Source: Streptomyces aquilus
Lineage (GTDB): Bacteria > Actinomycetota > Actinomycetes > Streptomycetales > Streptomycetaceae
Length of the DNA stretch: 64,000 nucleotides
Direction: 5' to 3'
Assembly: GCF_003955715.1 (NCBI RefSeq)
Contig: NZ_CP034463.1
Coordinates: 4,774,001-4,838,000 of the forward strand
The translations under genes and the position numbers were made by a program. Positions 17,885 through 25,355 of this stretch are shown piece after piece (positions within the stretch are counted from its first letter, which is position 1; every line of letters starts with the position of its first letter). The notes under the pieces are model-generated. The model saw only the letters and a list, made by a program, of their open reading frames with translations, had not been told where the DNA came from and made no database searches.

Positions 17885-18748
17885 ATGATCCTCACCACCG
17901 GCCCCGCCTCCCACGATCCCGCCCGTGACGTCCCGGAGTTGGCGCCGTACGCCCGCACGACGGTACGGCTGCACCCGCGCCGGGGCGTCCCGGGAGCGCG
18001 GGACAGTCACCTCGGCGGGCCGCTGTGGTGGCCGGCGGCCGAACCCTGGCCGGTGTGCGCCGGGCACCGGGACGTCAACGGGCGGCCGTCGGGCCCGTAT
18101 CCGCTGGTGGCGGTGGCCCAGCTGACGGCGGCGGACTTCCCGGAGATCCGGTTCCCGGACCGTACCGATCTGGTGCAGCTGCTGTGGTGCACGGACTGGC
18201 ACGACCAGCCGCATCCGGAGGGGTGGGGGCAGGCGTGCCGGCTCTTCTGGCGCCGGGCGGACGACGTGACCGATCCGCTCGGCGACCAGCCGGACCCCGG
18301 CGAGGACGAGGACATGGTCCCGCGGGCGTGCGTACTGCACCCCGAGCGGCTCACGGAGTACCCCTGGCACGAGGAGCTCCCGCCCGGTCTCGCGGACCGC
18401 CACGAGGCCTGGCTGGCGGAACACGGGCTGGACGACGACGTCTCGACGATCCCCGGCTGCAAACTCGGCGGCAGCATGCGCTGGGGTGTGACGGATCTGC
18501 CGGGGTCGATGGAGTGCGGGGAGTGCCGGGCGCCGCTGGAGCTGTTCCTCCAACTCGACACGTACGAGTACGACATGGCGGCGGAGGACCGCTTCCGGCC
18601 CTTGCAGGAGCGGGGGTTGGACCCGAGGAGCGAGGCGGGGCGGGCGGCGCGTGAGCCGACCGGGATGACGGTCGGGCGGGGCGGGCACGCGGGGCTGTAC
18701 GTCTGCGGCGCCGACCCTCGGCATCCGGCGTCGCTCTTCACGCAATGA
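17885..18748 (+). CDS. YwqG-like (DUF1963) protein of unknown function
   Basis: A 287-residue cytoplasmic protein. Features seen in YwqG/DUF1963 proteins are present: SHLGGPLWWPAAEPWPVC near residue 40, then PLVAVAQLTAADFPEI, and a second half with PGCKLGGSMRWGVTDLP and LFLQLDTYEYDM. YwqG-like proteins have no defined activity. Cys pairs around MECGECRAPLE and a late CGADPRHP could bind zinc. It starts 44 bases after the PHP metallohydrolase on the same strand and may be co-transcribed with it. It ends in a convergent arrangement with the nuclease-fold gene. Confidence 0.75.
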   Translation: MILTTGPASHDPARDVPELAPYARTTVRLHPRRGVPGARDSHLGGPLWWPAAEPWPVCAGHRDVNGRPSGPYPLVAVAQLTAADFPEIRFPDRTDLVQLLWCTDWHDQPHPEGWGQACRLFWRRADDVTDPLGDQPDPGEDEDMVPRACVLHPERLTEYPWHEELPPGLADRHEAWLAEHGLDDDVSTIPGCKLGGSMRWGVTDLPGSMECGECRAPLELFLQLDTYEYDMAAEDRFRPLQERGLDPRSEAGRAAREPTGMTVGRGGHAGLYVCGADPRHPASLFTQ

Positions 18749-18761
18749 CCTGGGCGCCGGC

Positions 18762-19595
18762 TCAGCCGTGGAGGTCGGCGACGACCGCCGCGTGGTCCGA
18801 CGGCCACACCCCGTCCACCGGCCCGTGCCCGGCCCGCCGTACCCCTCGCACCGTGCCCTCGCCGTCCGGGCCCGCCGGGCCTCCCACGTGGATGTAGTCG
18901 ATACGGCCGCCCGGGCCGAGGCCCGGATGGACGTACGGGTTCTCCGGGGTCCAGGTCGACCCGGCGGTGCCCTGGACGGCGTACTCCCACGCGTCGAAGA
19001 ACACCTGGCCGGGGACGGCCGGGGCCGTGCGGATGCCGGCGAGGACGCGGATCTCGTCGGAGTCGGGCCAGGCGTTGAAGTCGCCGGTGACGACGGGCGG
19101 GAAGGGGGTGCCGGCTCTGCGCTCGGCTACGAACTCGGCCAGGGCCCTGACCTGTTGGACGCGGACCGCCGACGCGTGGAGGGGGGAGGTGAGATGGGTG
19201 GTGAAGAAGGGGATCGGGGCGCCGCCCGGCGGTTCGACGCGGGCGTACAGGGCCTGTCTGCCGTCGTCCAGGTCCGGTGGCGCCGGGAGGCGCAGGGTCG
19301 CCCGGTCCGTCACCGGCCAGCGGCTCAGGACCGCGTTGCCGATGTCCACCGAGTCGTCGGCTATGCGGCGCCGCCAGCGTTCGGGGGCGGGGGACGGGGC
19401 CCAGGCGCAGTGCAGGTCCAGCTCGGCGGCCAGCCATTCCGCGAGGTTCTCGCCGGTGCGGCGGTCGGCCCAGACCTCCTGCAAGCCGACGACGTCCGGC
19501 CGTAGTTCACTCAGTACGGCGAGAATCGCCTTCTGACGCTCGGCCCACGGACCGAACCGCCACCACAGGTTCCACGTCACCACCCGCACGGACAC
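18762..19595 (-). CDS. Endonuclease/exonuclease/phosphatase family protein
   Basis: A 277-residue protein of the DNase I-like metal-dependent hydrolase fold. The family motifs are in order: VVTWNLWWRFG at the start, DVVGLQEVW (metal-binding Glu), THLTSPLHASA, VVTGDFNAWPDSDEI, and SDHAAVVADL at the end (catalytic Asp-His). The substrate could be nucleic acid, a phosphoinositide-like lipid or another phosphodiester. A GTG at 19595 with GGAGG 10 bases upstream is chosen, since the frame is open much further but loses similarity. The start faces the divergent nitroreductase gene at 19627. Confidence 0.87.
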   Translation of the reverse strand: MSVRVVTWNLWWRFGPWAERQKAILAVLSELRPDVVGLQEVWADRRTGENLAEWLAAELDLHCAWAPSPAPERWRRRIADDSVDIGNAVLSRWPVTDRATLRLPAPPDLDDGRQALYARVEPPGGAPIPFFTTHLTSPLHASAVRVQQVRALAEFVAERRAGTPFPPVVTGDFNAWPDSDEIRVLAGIRTAPAVPGQVFFDAWEYAVQGTAGSTWTPENPYVHPGLGPGGRIDYIHVGGPAGPDGEGTVRGVRRAGHGPVDGVWPSDHAAVVADLHG

Positions 19596-19626
19596 CTCAC
19601 CAGCCCCTCCACGAGACTTGGTAACC

Positions 19627-20019
19627 ATGCCCCGCCACAACGAACGCAAGTATCCGATCGTCACCGCCTTCCAGCGCCCGTTCAACGCCGTCATGCGCCG
19701 GCTGCCGACCCAGACCCTCCTGGAGACCACCGGCCGCACCTCCGGCCTGCCCCGCCGCACCCCGCTCGGCGGGCGGCGGGTCGGGGACTCGTTCTGGCTG
19801 GTGTCGGAGTTCGGGGAACGGTCGCAGTACGTCCGGAACATCAAGGCCGACCCCCGGGTGCGGGTCCGGCTGCGCGGGCGCTGGCACCACGGCGTCGCCC
19901 ATCTGCTGCCCGACGACGACCCGATCGCGCGGCTGCGCGGCCTGCCCCGGGTGAACAGTGTGGGGGTACGGGCCATGGGGGCGGGCTTGTTGACCGTGCG
20001 GGTGGATCTGACCGACTGA
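19627..20019 (+). CDS. Deazaflavin (F420)-dependent nitroreductase, DDN family
   Basis: A 130-residue split-beta-barrel protein of the DDN family, which reduces substrates such as quinones or nitroaromatics with reduced F420. The family start (FQRPFNAVMRRLP, then LLETTGRTSGLPRRTPL) and SFWLVSEFGERSQYVRNIKADPRVRV are clear; the last segment forms part of the cofactor site. It is short and probably complete. It is divergent from the nuclease-fold gene, 31 bases apart, and convergent with the DUF4267 gene. Together with fbiC nearby it suggests F420 use in this part of the chromosome. Confidence 0.88.
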   Translation: MPRHNERKYPIVTAFQRPFNAVMRRLPTQTLLETTGRTSGLPRRTPLGGRRVGDSFWLVSEFGERSQYVRNIKADPRVRVRLRGRWHHGVAHLLPDDDPIARLRGLPRVNSVGVRAMGAGLLTVRVDLTD

Positions 20020-20036
20020 CCCGCGCACCGGTGGCG

Positions 20037-20456
20037 TCAGGCGGTCCGCAGGGCGGGCGGTGCGACCGGAGCCTTTCGGGTCTCCCACAGGATCAGCAGG
20101 CCGTTGGCCGCCATGAGGGTCGCGGTCAGGCAGTGGACGCCGAGCGCGGTGGCCACGGAGCCGTGGTGGGCCAGCACGGTGGTCATGTCGCCGTACGCGG
20201 CGAGGGACTCCACCAGCAGCGCCCAGCCCAGCGCCCGGCGGTGGCCCGTCAGCAGCAGGACGGCCAGGACCAGGGCCAGGACGACGTCCCGGATTCCCTT
20301 CACGATCAGGAAACCCCCGCCGTCGCCGGACGCCGGGTGCGGCAGGCCGAAGCCCTGCACCGACGTCTCCGGGTCCAGGATGAACCCCGTCCCGAACCAG
20401 AGGATGAAGAGGATGAAGGCGGCGGCCACGACGGTGTTGATCTTCTTCAGTGACAT
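20037..20456 (-). CDS. DUF4267 family membrane protein
   Basis: A 139-residue membrane protein with four hydrophobic helices; the first is INTVVAAAFILFILWFGTGF. The loop FILDPETSVQGFGLPHP, then KGIRDVVLALVL, fits DUF4267, a small family of unknown function. It follows the DUF1772 gene in the same direction, 57 bases on, so the two form an operon divergent from a TetR gene whose operators lie in the shared control region. Confidence 0.8.
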   Translation of the reverse strand: MSLKKINTVVAAAFILFILWFGTGFILDPETSVQGFGLPHPASGDGGGFLIVKGIRDVVLALVLAVLLLTGHRRALGWALLVESLAAYGDMTTVLAHHGSVATALGVHCLTATLMAANGLLILWETRKAPVAPPALRTA

Positions 20457-20513
20457 GGTGCTTCTCCTTGCCTTTGCTGTTCTCGTTGGCCTTGTCGTCC
20501 TTGTCGTCCCTGT

Positions 20514-20960
20514 TCAGACGAGAGACGCGGCCAGCAGGGCGAAGGCGGCGACGATGACCGCGACGCGGACGTAGTGCCAGCGCAGCCAGCGGTTCAGCTG
20601 CTGCTTCCAGTCGGCGGGGCGGTTCTCCGGGGTCCATGTCTTGTTGCGGTTGTTGATCGGGACCAGCAGCAGGATCGACATGATCACGCTGAGGAGCAGC
20701 AGTGCGCCGGCGGTGATGACGAGGCCGGTGCCGTCGTGATCGCGGCCGGCGACGGCCCAGACCGCCACCAGGGCCAGCGAGCCGATGTACCAGACCGGCA
20801 TCACCGCGCCGAGCATCCGGCCCCCGTGGGCGTGACCGAGCTGGCCGCTCTCCTCGGGGAGGGCGTTGAGGATCGGGTTCATGACGAAGGCGACGGCGAA
20901 CTCCACCCCCACCATGACGCCGACGACCACGACCGTGACGACCTCGAGTGTGCTGAGCAT
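20514..20960 (-). CDS. DUF1772 family membrane protein
   Basis: A 148-residue membrane protein with four helices, with VVTVVVVGVMVGVEFAVAFV at the start and PILNALPEE and NNRNKTWTPENRPADW in the loops, the usual DUF1772 markers. DUF1772 proteins are often next to TetR regulators and oxidoreductases, with no settled role. It is the first gene of a two-gene minus-strand operon with the DUF4267 gene. Its start is 92 bases from the divergent TetR gene, and the two CTAGC-type palindromes between them are likely operators. Confidence 0.82.
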   Translation of the reverse strand: MLSTLEVVTVVVVGVMVGVEFAVAFVMNPILNALPEESGQLGHAHGGRMLGAVMPVWYIGSLALVAVWAVAGRDHDGTGLVITAGALLLLSVIMSILLLVPINNRNKTWTPENRPADWKQQLNRWLRWHYVRVAVIVAAFALLAASLV

Positions 20961-20979
20961 GATGACCCCCTACTGAAAT

Positions 20980-21043
20980 CTAGCGTTGCTAGCTGTTGAG
21001 GCAACGCTAGACCTACTGCCGCTCGATTGTCTAGCGGTGCTAG
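20980..21043. promoter_or_regulatory. Paired CTAGC-N3-GCTAG operators of the TetR gene
   Basis: Two matching palindromes flank the divergent promoter: CTAGCGTTGCTAG at 20980-20992 and CTAGCGGTGCTAG at 21031-21043, with a further half-site GCAACGCTAG at 21001-21010 that also pairs with CTAGCGTTGC (10-base arms). Placed directly upstream of both the DUF1772 start and the TetR start, they are likely binding sites of the TetR protein. Confidence 0.7.
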
Positions 21044-21052
21044 GATCGAATC

Positions 21053-21631
21053 ATGTCGGTACAGGAACGCAAGCAGCGCGAACGGGCGGAGCGTGAGCGC
21101 CTCATCGTGGCGACAGCCCGCGAACTCGCCGAGCAGCAGGGCTGGGACGCGGTCACCACCCGTCGGCTCGCCGAGCGCATCGAATACAGCCAGCCCGTCC
21201 TCTACAGCCACTTCCGCGGCAAACGGGAGATCATCGGCGCCGTCGCCCTCCAGGGCGCCACCGAACTGGCCGTCGCGATGCGGGCCGCGACCGCCGCCGC
21301 GGACGGGCCGCGGGCCCGGGTCACCGCCCTCGCCCGCGGCTACCTCGACTTCGCCGAGCGCAACCCGGCGGTCTACGACGCCCTGTTCCAGCTCGACGGC
21401 GGTCTGCCCTACGCGCAGGACGACACCCCGGAGCCGCTGAAGGACGCCTTCGCCGCACTGCTGGAGACCCTCGCCGAGGTCGCCGGGGACGGCGTCGAAC
21501 CGGGGCTGTTCACCGAGCTGTTCTGGGCGTCCCTGCACGGCATCGCGACCCTGACCCGCACACGGCGGCTGCCGCCGGAGGACACCGAGCGGAGAGTCGA
21601 GCTGCTGGTCGACCGGCTCGCCGTGCTCTGA
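21053..21631 (+). CDS. TetR-family repressor (local, WHG-type C-terminus)
   Basis: A 192-residue TetR regulator. The helix-turn-helix lies at about residues 15-60 (RERLIVATARELAEQQGWDA, then LAERIEYSQPVLYSHFRGKREI). The C-terminal ligand domain has YLDFAERNPAVYDALFQLD and ELFWASLHGIATL, the WHG motif region. It is divergent from the DUF1772-DUF4267 pair with palindromic operators between, so it most likely represses that operon and itself until a small ligand binds. The ATG at 21053 has only a weak AGGA ahead of it. Confidence 0.88.
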   Translation: MSVQERKQRERAERERLIVATARELAEQQGWDAVTTRRLAERIEYSQPVLYSHFRGKREIIGAVALQGATELAVAMRAATAAADGPRARVTALARGYLDFAERNPAVYDALFQLDGGLPYAQDDTPEPLKDAFAALLETLAEVAGDGVEPGLFTELFWASLHGIATLTRTRRLPPEDTERRVELLVDRLAVL

Positions 21632-21736
21632 CCCGGTTCGACACCGTCCCCGGCAGTCATCCCCGGGAACAAGCCCTCCCCCGGCCCGAGTTGACCTTCG
21701 CAGAGGTCAGGTCGGCATCGGGACAAGGGGGCTTTC

Positions 21737-22375
21737 ATGACGTCAGCGGTGGTCATCGGGGCGGGGCCGGGAATCGGGCTCGCGGTGGCCCGGCGGTTCG
21801 CGCGGGAAGGGTTCGATCTCGCGCTGGTCGCCCGGAGCAAGGAGACGGTGACCGGCGTGGCCGAGAGCCTGGAGGGCGTCCGGGCCCTGCCGCTCGTCGC
21901 CGACAGCAGCGACGAGGTCGCCCTCCGCGCCGCCCTCGACACCGCCGCCGCCGAACTCGGCGCCCCGGACGTCGTCGTCTACAACGCGGCCGTCATCCGC
22001 CCCGACACCGTCGGTGAACTCCCGCTGCGCGCCCACCTCGACACCTACGCCGTCAACGTCCTCGGTGCCCTCACCGCCGCCGCGCACACCGCGCCGGGCA
22101 TGGCCGAGCGCGGCCGGGGCACCTTCGTCGTCACCGGCGGGATGCCCGAGCCGAAGCCGGAGTACGTCAGCCTGTCGCTGGGGAAAGCTGGCGTACGCTC
22201 GCTCGTCGATCTGCTGGACCGGCGGTACGGGCCGTCCGGCGTGCACGTCGCCACCGTCACGGTGAGCGGCCCGGTCGCACCCGGGACCGCCTGGGATCCC
22301 GACGAGATCGCCGAGCAGTACTGGCGGTTGCACGCGCAGCCGCGGGCGGAGTGGGAGCGCGAGGTCCTCGTCTAG
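21737..22375 (+). CDS. SDR-family protein lacking the usual catalytic Tyr
   Basis: A 212-residue protein with a clear dinucleotide-binding start (VVIGAGPGIGLAVARRFA) and the VVVYNAAVI strand of SDRs. The active-site region reads VVTGGMPEPKPEYVSLSLGKAGV: the lysine is kept, but the residue four places before it is Leu, not Tyr, and the catalytic Ser is absent. It may bind a nucleotide without classical dehydrogenase activity, or use the Tyr three positions further up. It begins 105 bases after the TetR gene on the same strand and ends at a strong bidirectional hairpin. Confidence 0.8.
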   Translation: MTSAVVIGAGPGIGLAVARRFAREGFDLALVARSKETVTGVAESLEGVRALPLVADSSDEVALRAALDTAAAELGAPDVVVYNAAVIRPDTVGELPLRAHLDTYAVNVLGALTAAAHTAPGMAERGRGTFVVTGGMPEPKPEYVSLSLGKAGVRSLVDLLDRRYGPSGVHVATVTVSGPVAPGTAWDPDEIAEQYWRLHAQPRAEWEREVLV

Positions 22376-22402
22376 CCACCTCGTGCCGGGCCGCCGGCAT
22401 GG

Positions 22403-22436
22403 CCGATGCCCGGACCAGGGGCGGTCCGGGCATCGG
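22403..22436. terminator. Bidirectional hairpin terminator
   Basis: CCGATGCCCGGACC and GGTCCGGGCATCGG are perfect 14-base arms around a 6-base loop. The hairpin lies between the convergent SDR (ends 22375) and ferredoxin (ends 22470) genes, where it could stop transcription from both sides. No T-run follows, as is common in Streptomyces. Confidence 0.8.
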
Positions 22437-22469
22437 GGTCGGGCAGGAGGTTCGCGTCGCTGTGGGGGT

Positions 22470-22772
22470 TCAGGGCGCGAAGATCTCCTTGCCCTCCTCC
22501 GCCGTGCGGAGCGTGATGGCCGCCGCGGGGCAGTTCTCGGCGGCTTCGAGGAGGTCGGAACCGGCCGGGACGGGGGACTCCGGTGCCGTCGCGCGGCCGG
22601 CGGTGTCGAGGGTGAAGGCCCGTGCGGCACTGCCCGCGCACAGGCCCGAGCCGACGCAGACCGCGGAGTCGATCTCGATGGTCCAGTGCTCCGTCTGTTC
22701 CGTCTGGCCTGTCTGTTCCGTCTGTTCCGTCTGTTCCGTCTGTTCCGTCTGTTCCGTCTGTTCCGTTGTCAT
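22470..22772 (-). CDS. Ferredoxin with an N-terminal TEQ repeat tail
   Basis: A 100-residue small iron-sulfur protein. The core (WTIEIDSAVCVGSGLC, then AENCPAAAI) has the Cys-x5-Cys and later Cys-Pro spacing of the one-cluster ferredoxins that feed electrons to actinobacterial P450s. Before it there is an unusual stretch of about 25 residues of TEQ repeats coded by a 9-base tandem repeat. The ATG at 22772 overlaps the stop of the MMPL gene (ATGA), so the two are coupled. A cytochrome P450 lies 6 kb away at 28.6 kb and could be a partner, though a distant one; the repeat tail looks like a flexible tether. Confidence 0.82.
   Translation of the reverse strand: MTTEQTEQTEQTEQTEQTEQTGQTEQTEHWTIEIDSAVCVGSGLCAGSAARAFTLDTAGRATAPESPVPAGSDLLEAAENCPAAAITLRTAEEGKEIFAP
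22695..22766 (-). repeat. Eight 9-base tandem repeats inside the ferredoxin gene
   Basis: Eight units of CTGTTCCGT (plus strand), one of them a CTGGCCTGT variant, code on the minus strand for TEQ-TEQ and one TGQ. Because the unit is nine bases, changes of copy number keep the reading frame and alter only the tail length. Confidence 0.9.
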
Positions 22773-25021
22773 ACCCGCTCCCCCGCCTTCGACGGGCTCG
22801 GTACGGTCACCACGGTCTCGGACGGGCCGCCCTCGCTGATGCCGAACCGGCCGTGCAGGCGCCGCAGCGGGCCGGGCGCCCACCAGTTGGCGCGGCCCAG
22901 CAGCTGCATCACCGACGGCACCAGGACACCGCGGACCACGATCGCGTCCATCAGGACGGCCAGCGCCAGTCCCAGGCCGAGCATCTTCATGTTGGTGATC
23001 TGGGACGTGCCGATGGCCACCAGGACGACCGACAGGACGGCGGCGGCCGCGGTGACGACGCCGCCGCTGCGCTGGAGGCCGAAGACGATGGCGCGGGTGG
23101 TGTCGCCGGTGCGGTCGTACTCCTCCTTGATGCGGGACAGGACGAACACCTCGTAGTCCATGGAGAGTCCGAAGGCGACGCAGAACATCAGCACGGGCAG
23201 GGTGGCCGGGATGAAGCCGGTGACCGTGAAGTCGCCGAGCAGGCCGCTGAGATGGCCGTCCTGGAAGACCCAGACCAGGGCGCCGAACGTGGCGGACAGG
23301 CTGAGGACGTTGAGGACCACCGCCTTCAGCGGGACCACCACGCTGCCCGTCATCAGGAACAGCAGGATCATCGTGACGCCGACCATCGCGAGCAGCGCGT
23401 ACGGCAGCCGGTCGGCCAACGTGTCCTGGGTGTCGACGAGTTCGGCCGCACCGCCGCCCACCAGGACCGGGAACGGGGACGGCACGTCACGGATGGCGCG
23501 GACCAGGTCCTGGCTCTCCGGGGAGACGTCCTCCAGGGACGGCTCGACGGCCAGGTAGGAGGCGCCGGTCGTGGTGTAGCGGGCGTTCGCCGGGCCCGGC
23601 TGCTGCACCAGGCGGCCCTCGGCGTACGTGCCGGCCGAGGAGTTGACCCGTACGACCCCGTCGAGGCGGGACAGCGTCGTCGCGTACGAGGCGATGTCCG
23701 TGGCACGACTCCTGCCGTCCACCCCCTGTGCCACCACGTCGAGTTCGCCGGTGGGGCGGGACGTGAAGCCGTCGCGGATCACCTGGTGGACCTGGTGCGC
23801 CTCGGCGTCCTTGGGCAGTTGGCGGTCGTCGATGTTGCCGAAGGTCACGCCGAGGAAGGGGGCGCCGAGCGCGACGAGGAACGCGACCGCGGTGACGGCG
23901 AAGACGACCGGGCGCTTCACCACGGCCTCCCCGATCCGCCGCCAGCGGCGGCCCGAGGCGTCCGGTGCGGTGCCCTCGGCCGTACGGCGCCGGAAGATCC
24001 GGGTCAGGTCGAGCGCGTCGATCCGCCGGCCCAGGACCAGCAGCAGGGCGGGCAGGACGACGAGCGCCGCCGCGGCGGCGATGAGGACCACAGAGATGCC
24101 GGCGTAGGCGAAGGAGCGCAGGTAGTACATGGGGAACAGGAGCATCGCCGAGAGCGCCACGGCGACGGTGAGCGCGGAGAAGGCGACCGTGCGGCCGGCG
24201 GTGCCGAGCGTGGTGCGTACGGCGGCCTGGGGCGGGGCGCCGCCGTGCAGTTCCTCGCGGTAGCGGCGGACGATGAACAGGCCGTAGTCCACGGCGAGTC
24301 CGAGGCCCAGCGCGGTGGTCAGGTTGAGCGCGAAGACGGACACGTCGGTGAAGCCGGTGATCACGCGCAGGCTCGCGTTGGTGCCCACGATGGCGATCAG
24401 GCCGATGATCACGGGCAGCAGGGCGGCGACGGCACTGCGGAACACCAGGACCAGGATGAGCAGGGTCAGCGGCAGCGCGATGACCTCGGCGCGGGCCAGG
24501 TCCTCCCGGCTGGTGTCCTGCACCTCGGCGCGGATCTGGGCGGCGCCGCCGATGGAGACGTCGACCGGGCCGTGGCTGCCGCGGTAGTGCGGGGCGAGGG
24601 CCTTGAGGGTGTCGTCGGCCTCGGTCTCGGTGCCGGTGACGCGGGCGACGACGAGGCCGTAGCGGCCGTTCTCGCTGCGCAGCGCGGGTGACTTGGCCTG
24701 CCAGTACGAGGTGACGCCCTGGACGTCGTGCTCGGCGGCCAGCCGTTCGGTCAGCCGCTTGGCCTCCGCGGTCACCGCCGGGTCGTCGACGCCGGCGTCC
24801 GCCTTCACGAGGAGCGCCAGATTGGGGCGGCCCGCGGCGAACTCCCGGTCGAGGAGACGGGCGGCCTGCGAGGACTCGGCGGCCGGATCGGTGGTGCCGC
24901 CGCCCTGGAGCCGGTCGGCCACCCCGCCGCCGAGGACGACGGCGCCCGCGGCGAAGAGCAGCGCCAGGAACAGGATGAGACGTGGCCGCGCCGTGGTCAG
25001 CCTGGCCAGACGCTCGAACAT
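22769..25021 (-). CDS. MMPL/RND-family transporter
   Basis: A 750-residue membrane transporter of the MMPL family, which exports lipids or hydrophobic compounds. The two halves are visible. Each has a helix, a large outside domain (about residues 30-160 and 380-540) and a block of membrane helices. The first block has ALGLGLAVDYGLFIVRRYRE and the second FCVAFGLSMDYEVFVLSRIKEEY, the paired DYG/DYE motifs of the proton relay. It is translationally coupled to the ferredoxin gene downstream. No lipid-synthesis genes are adjacent, so the cargo is unknown; export of a product of the neighbouring oxidoreductases is a guess. Confidence 0.9.
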   Translation of the reverse strand: MFERLARLTTARPRLILFLALLFAAGAVVLGGGVADRLQGGGTTDPAAESSQAARLLDREFAAGRPNLALLVKADAGVDDPAVTAEAKRLTERLAAEHDVQGVTSYWQAKSPALRSENGRYGLVVARVTGTETEADDTLKALAPHYRGSHGPVDVSIGGAAQIRAEVQDTSREDLARAEVIALPLTLLILVLVFRSAVAALLPVIIGLIAIVGTNASLRVITGFTDVSVFALNLTTALGLGLAVDYGLFIVRRYREELHGGAPPQAAVRTTLGTAGRTVAFSALTVAVALSAMLLFPMYYLRSFAYAGISVVLIAAAAALVVLPALLLVLGRRIDALDLTRIFRRRTAEGTAPDASGRRWRRIGEAVVKRPVVFAVTAVAFLVALGAPFLGVTFGNIDDRQLPKDAEAHQVHQVIRDGFTSRPTGELDVVAQGVDGRSRATDIASYATTLSRLDGVVRVNSSAGTYAEGRLVQQPGPANARYTTTGASYLAVEPSLEDVSPESQDLVRAIRDVPSPFPVLVGGGAAELVDTQDTLADRLPYALLAMVGVTMILLFLMTGSVVVPLKAVVLNVLSLSATFGALVWVFQDGHLSGLLGDFTVTGFIPATLPVLMFCVAFGLSMDYEVFVLSRIKEEYDRTGDTTRAIVFGLQRSGGVVTAAAAVLSVVLVAIGTSQITNMKMLGLGLALAVLMDAIVVRGVLVPSVMQLLGRANWWAPGPLRRLHGRFGISEGGPSETVVTVPSPSKAGERV

Positions 25022-25355
25022 GGTGGTGGGTCCCTCCGGTGGTGACGCGGTGTGGTGCGGGGGTGATCAGCGGGGCGCGGGGGCTCGGCGCCGACGGGGG
25101 TGGTGCGGCGGGGGTTCGGGCTGAACCCGGGTGGGCGTCCGTCGTCCACGCCGACGGGTGCGGGGGGCTGGAGGCGATCGGGGCCATAGGCGCGGTCGAC
25201 GCCACAGGCGCGGTCGACGCCACGGGAGCCGCCGGTGCCACGGGCGCGAGCGGCCCGACCGGAGCCACCAGCACGCCCGGTCCTCCTCCCTCCCGTCGGG
25301 CCCCGCCCCAGGGCGGCACGCAGGCCCGCGGGTGATGCGGCGCCCGTGCGGCCGG

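Noticed and set aside
20980..21043. TetR at 21053 as the regulator of the CTGACG regulon
   Set aside because: Its own promoter carries CTAGC-N3-GCTAG sites, which differ from CTGACG-N3-CGTCAG.
22695..22766. Tandem repeats considered as a CRISPR array
   Set aside because: The unit is only nine bases with no spacers and is part of a coding frame; no cas genes are in the window.
22622..24691. A 689-codon plus-strand frame opposite the MMPL gene
   Set aside because: Antisense shadow of the MMPL and ferredoxin genes; the 9-base repeats appear in it as a SVP-like repeat but there is no start signal.
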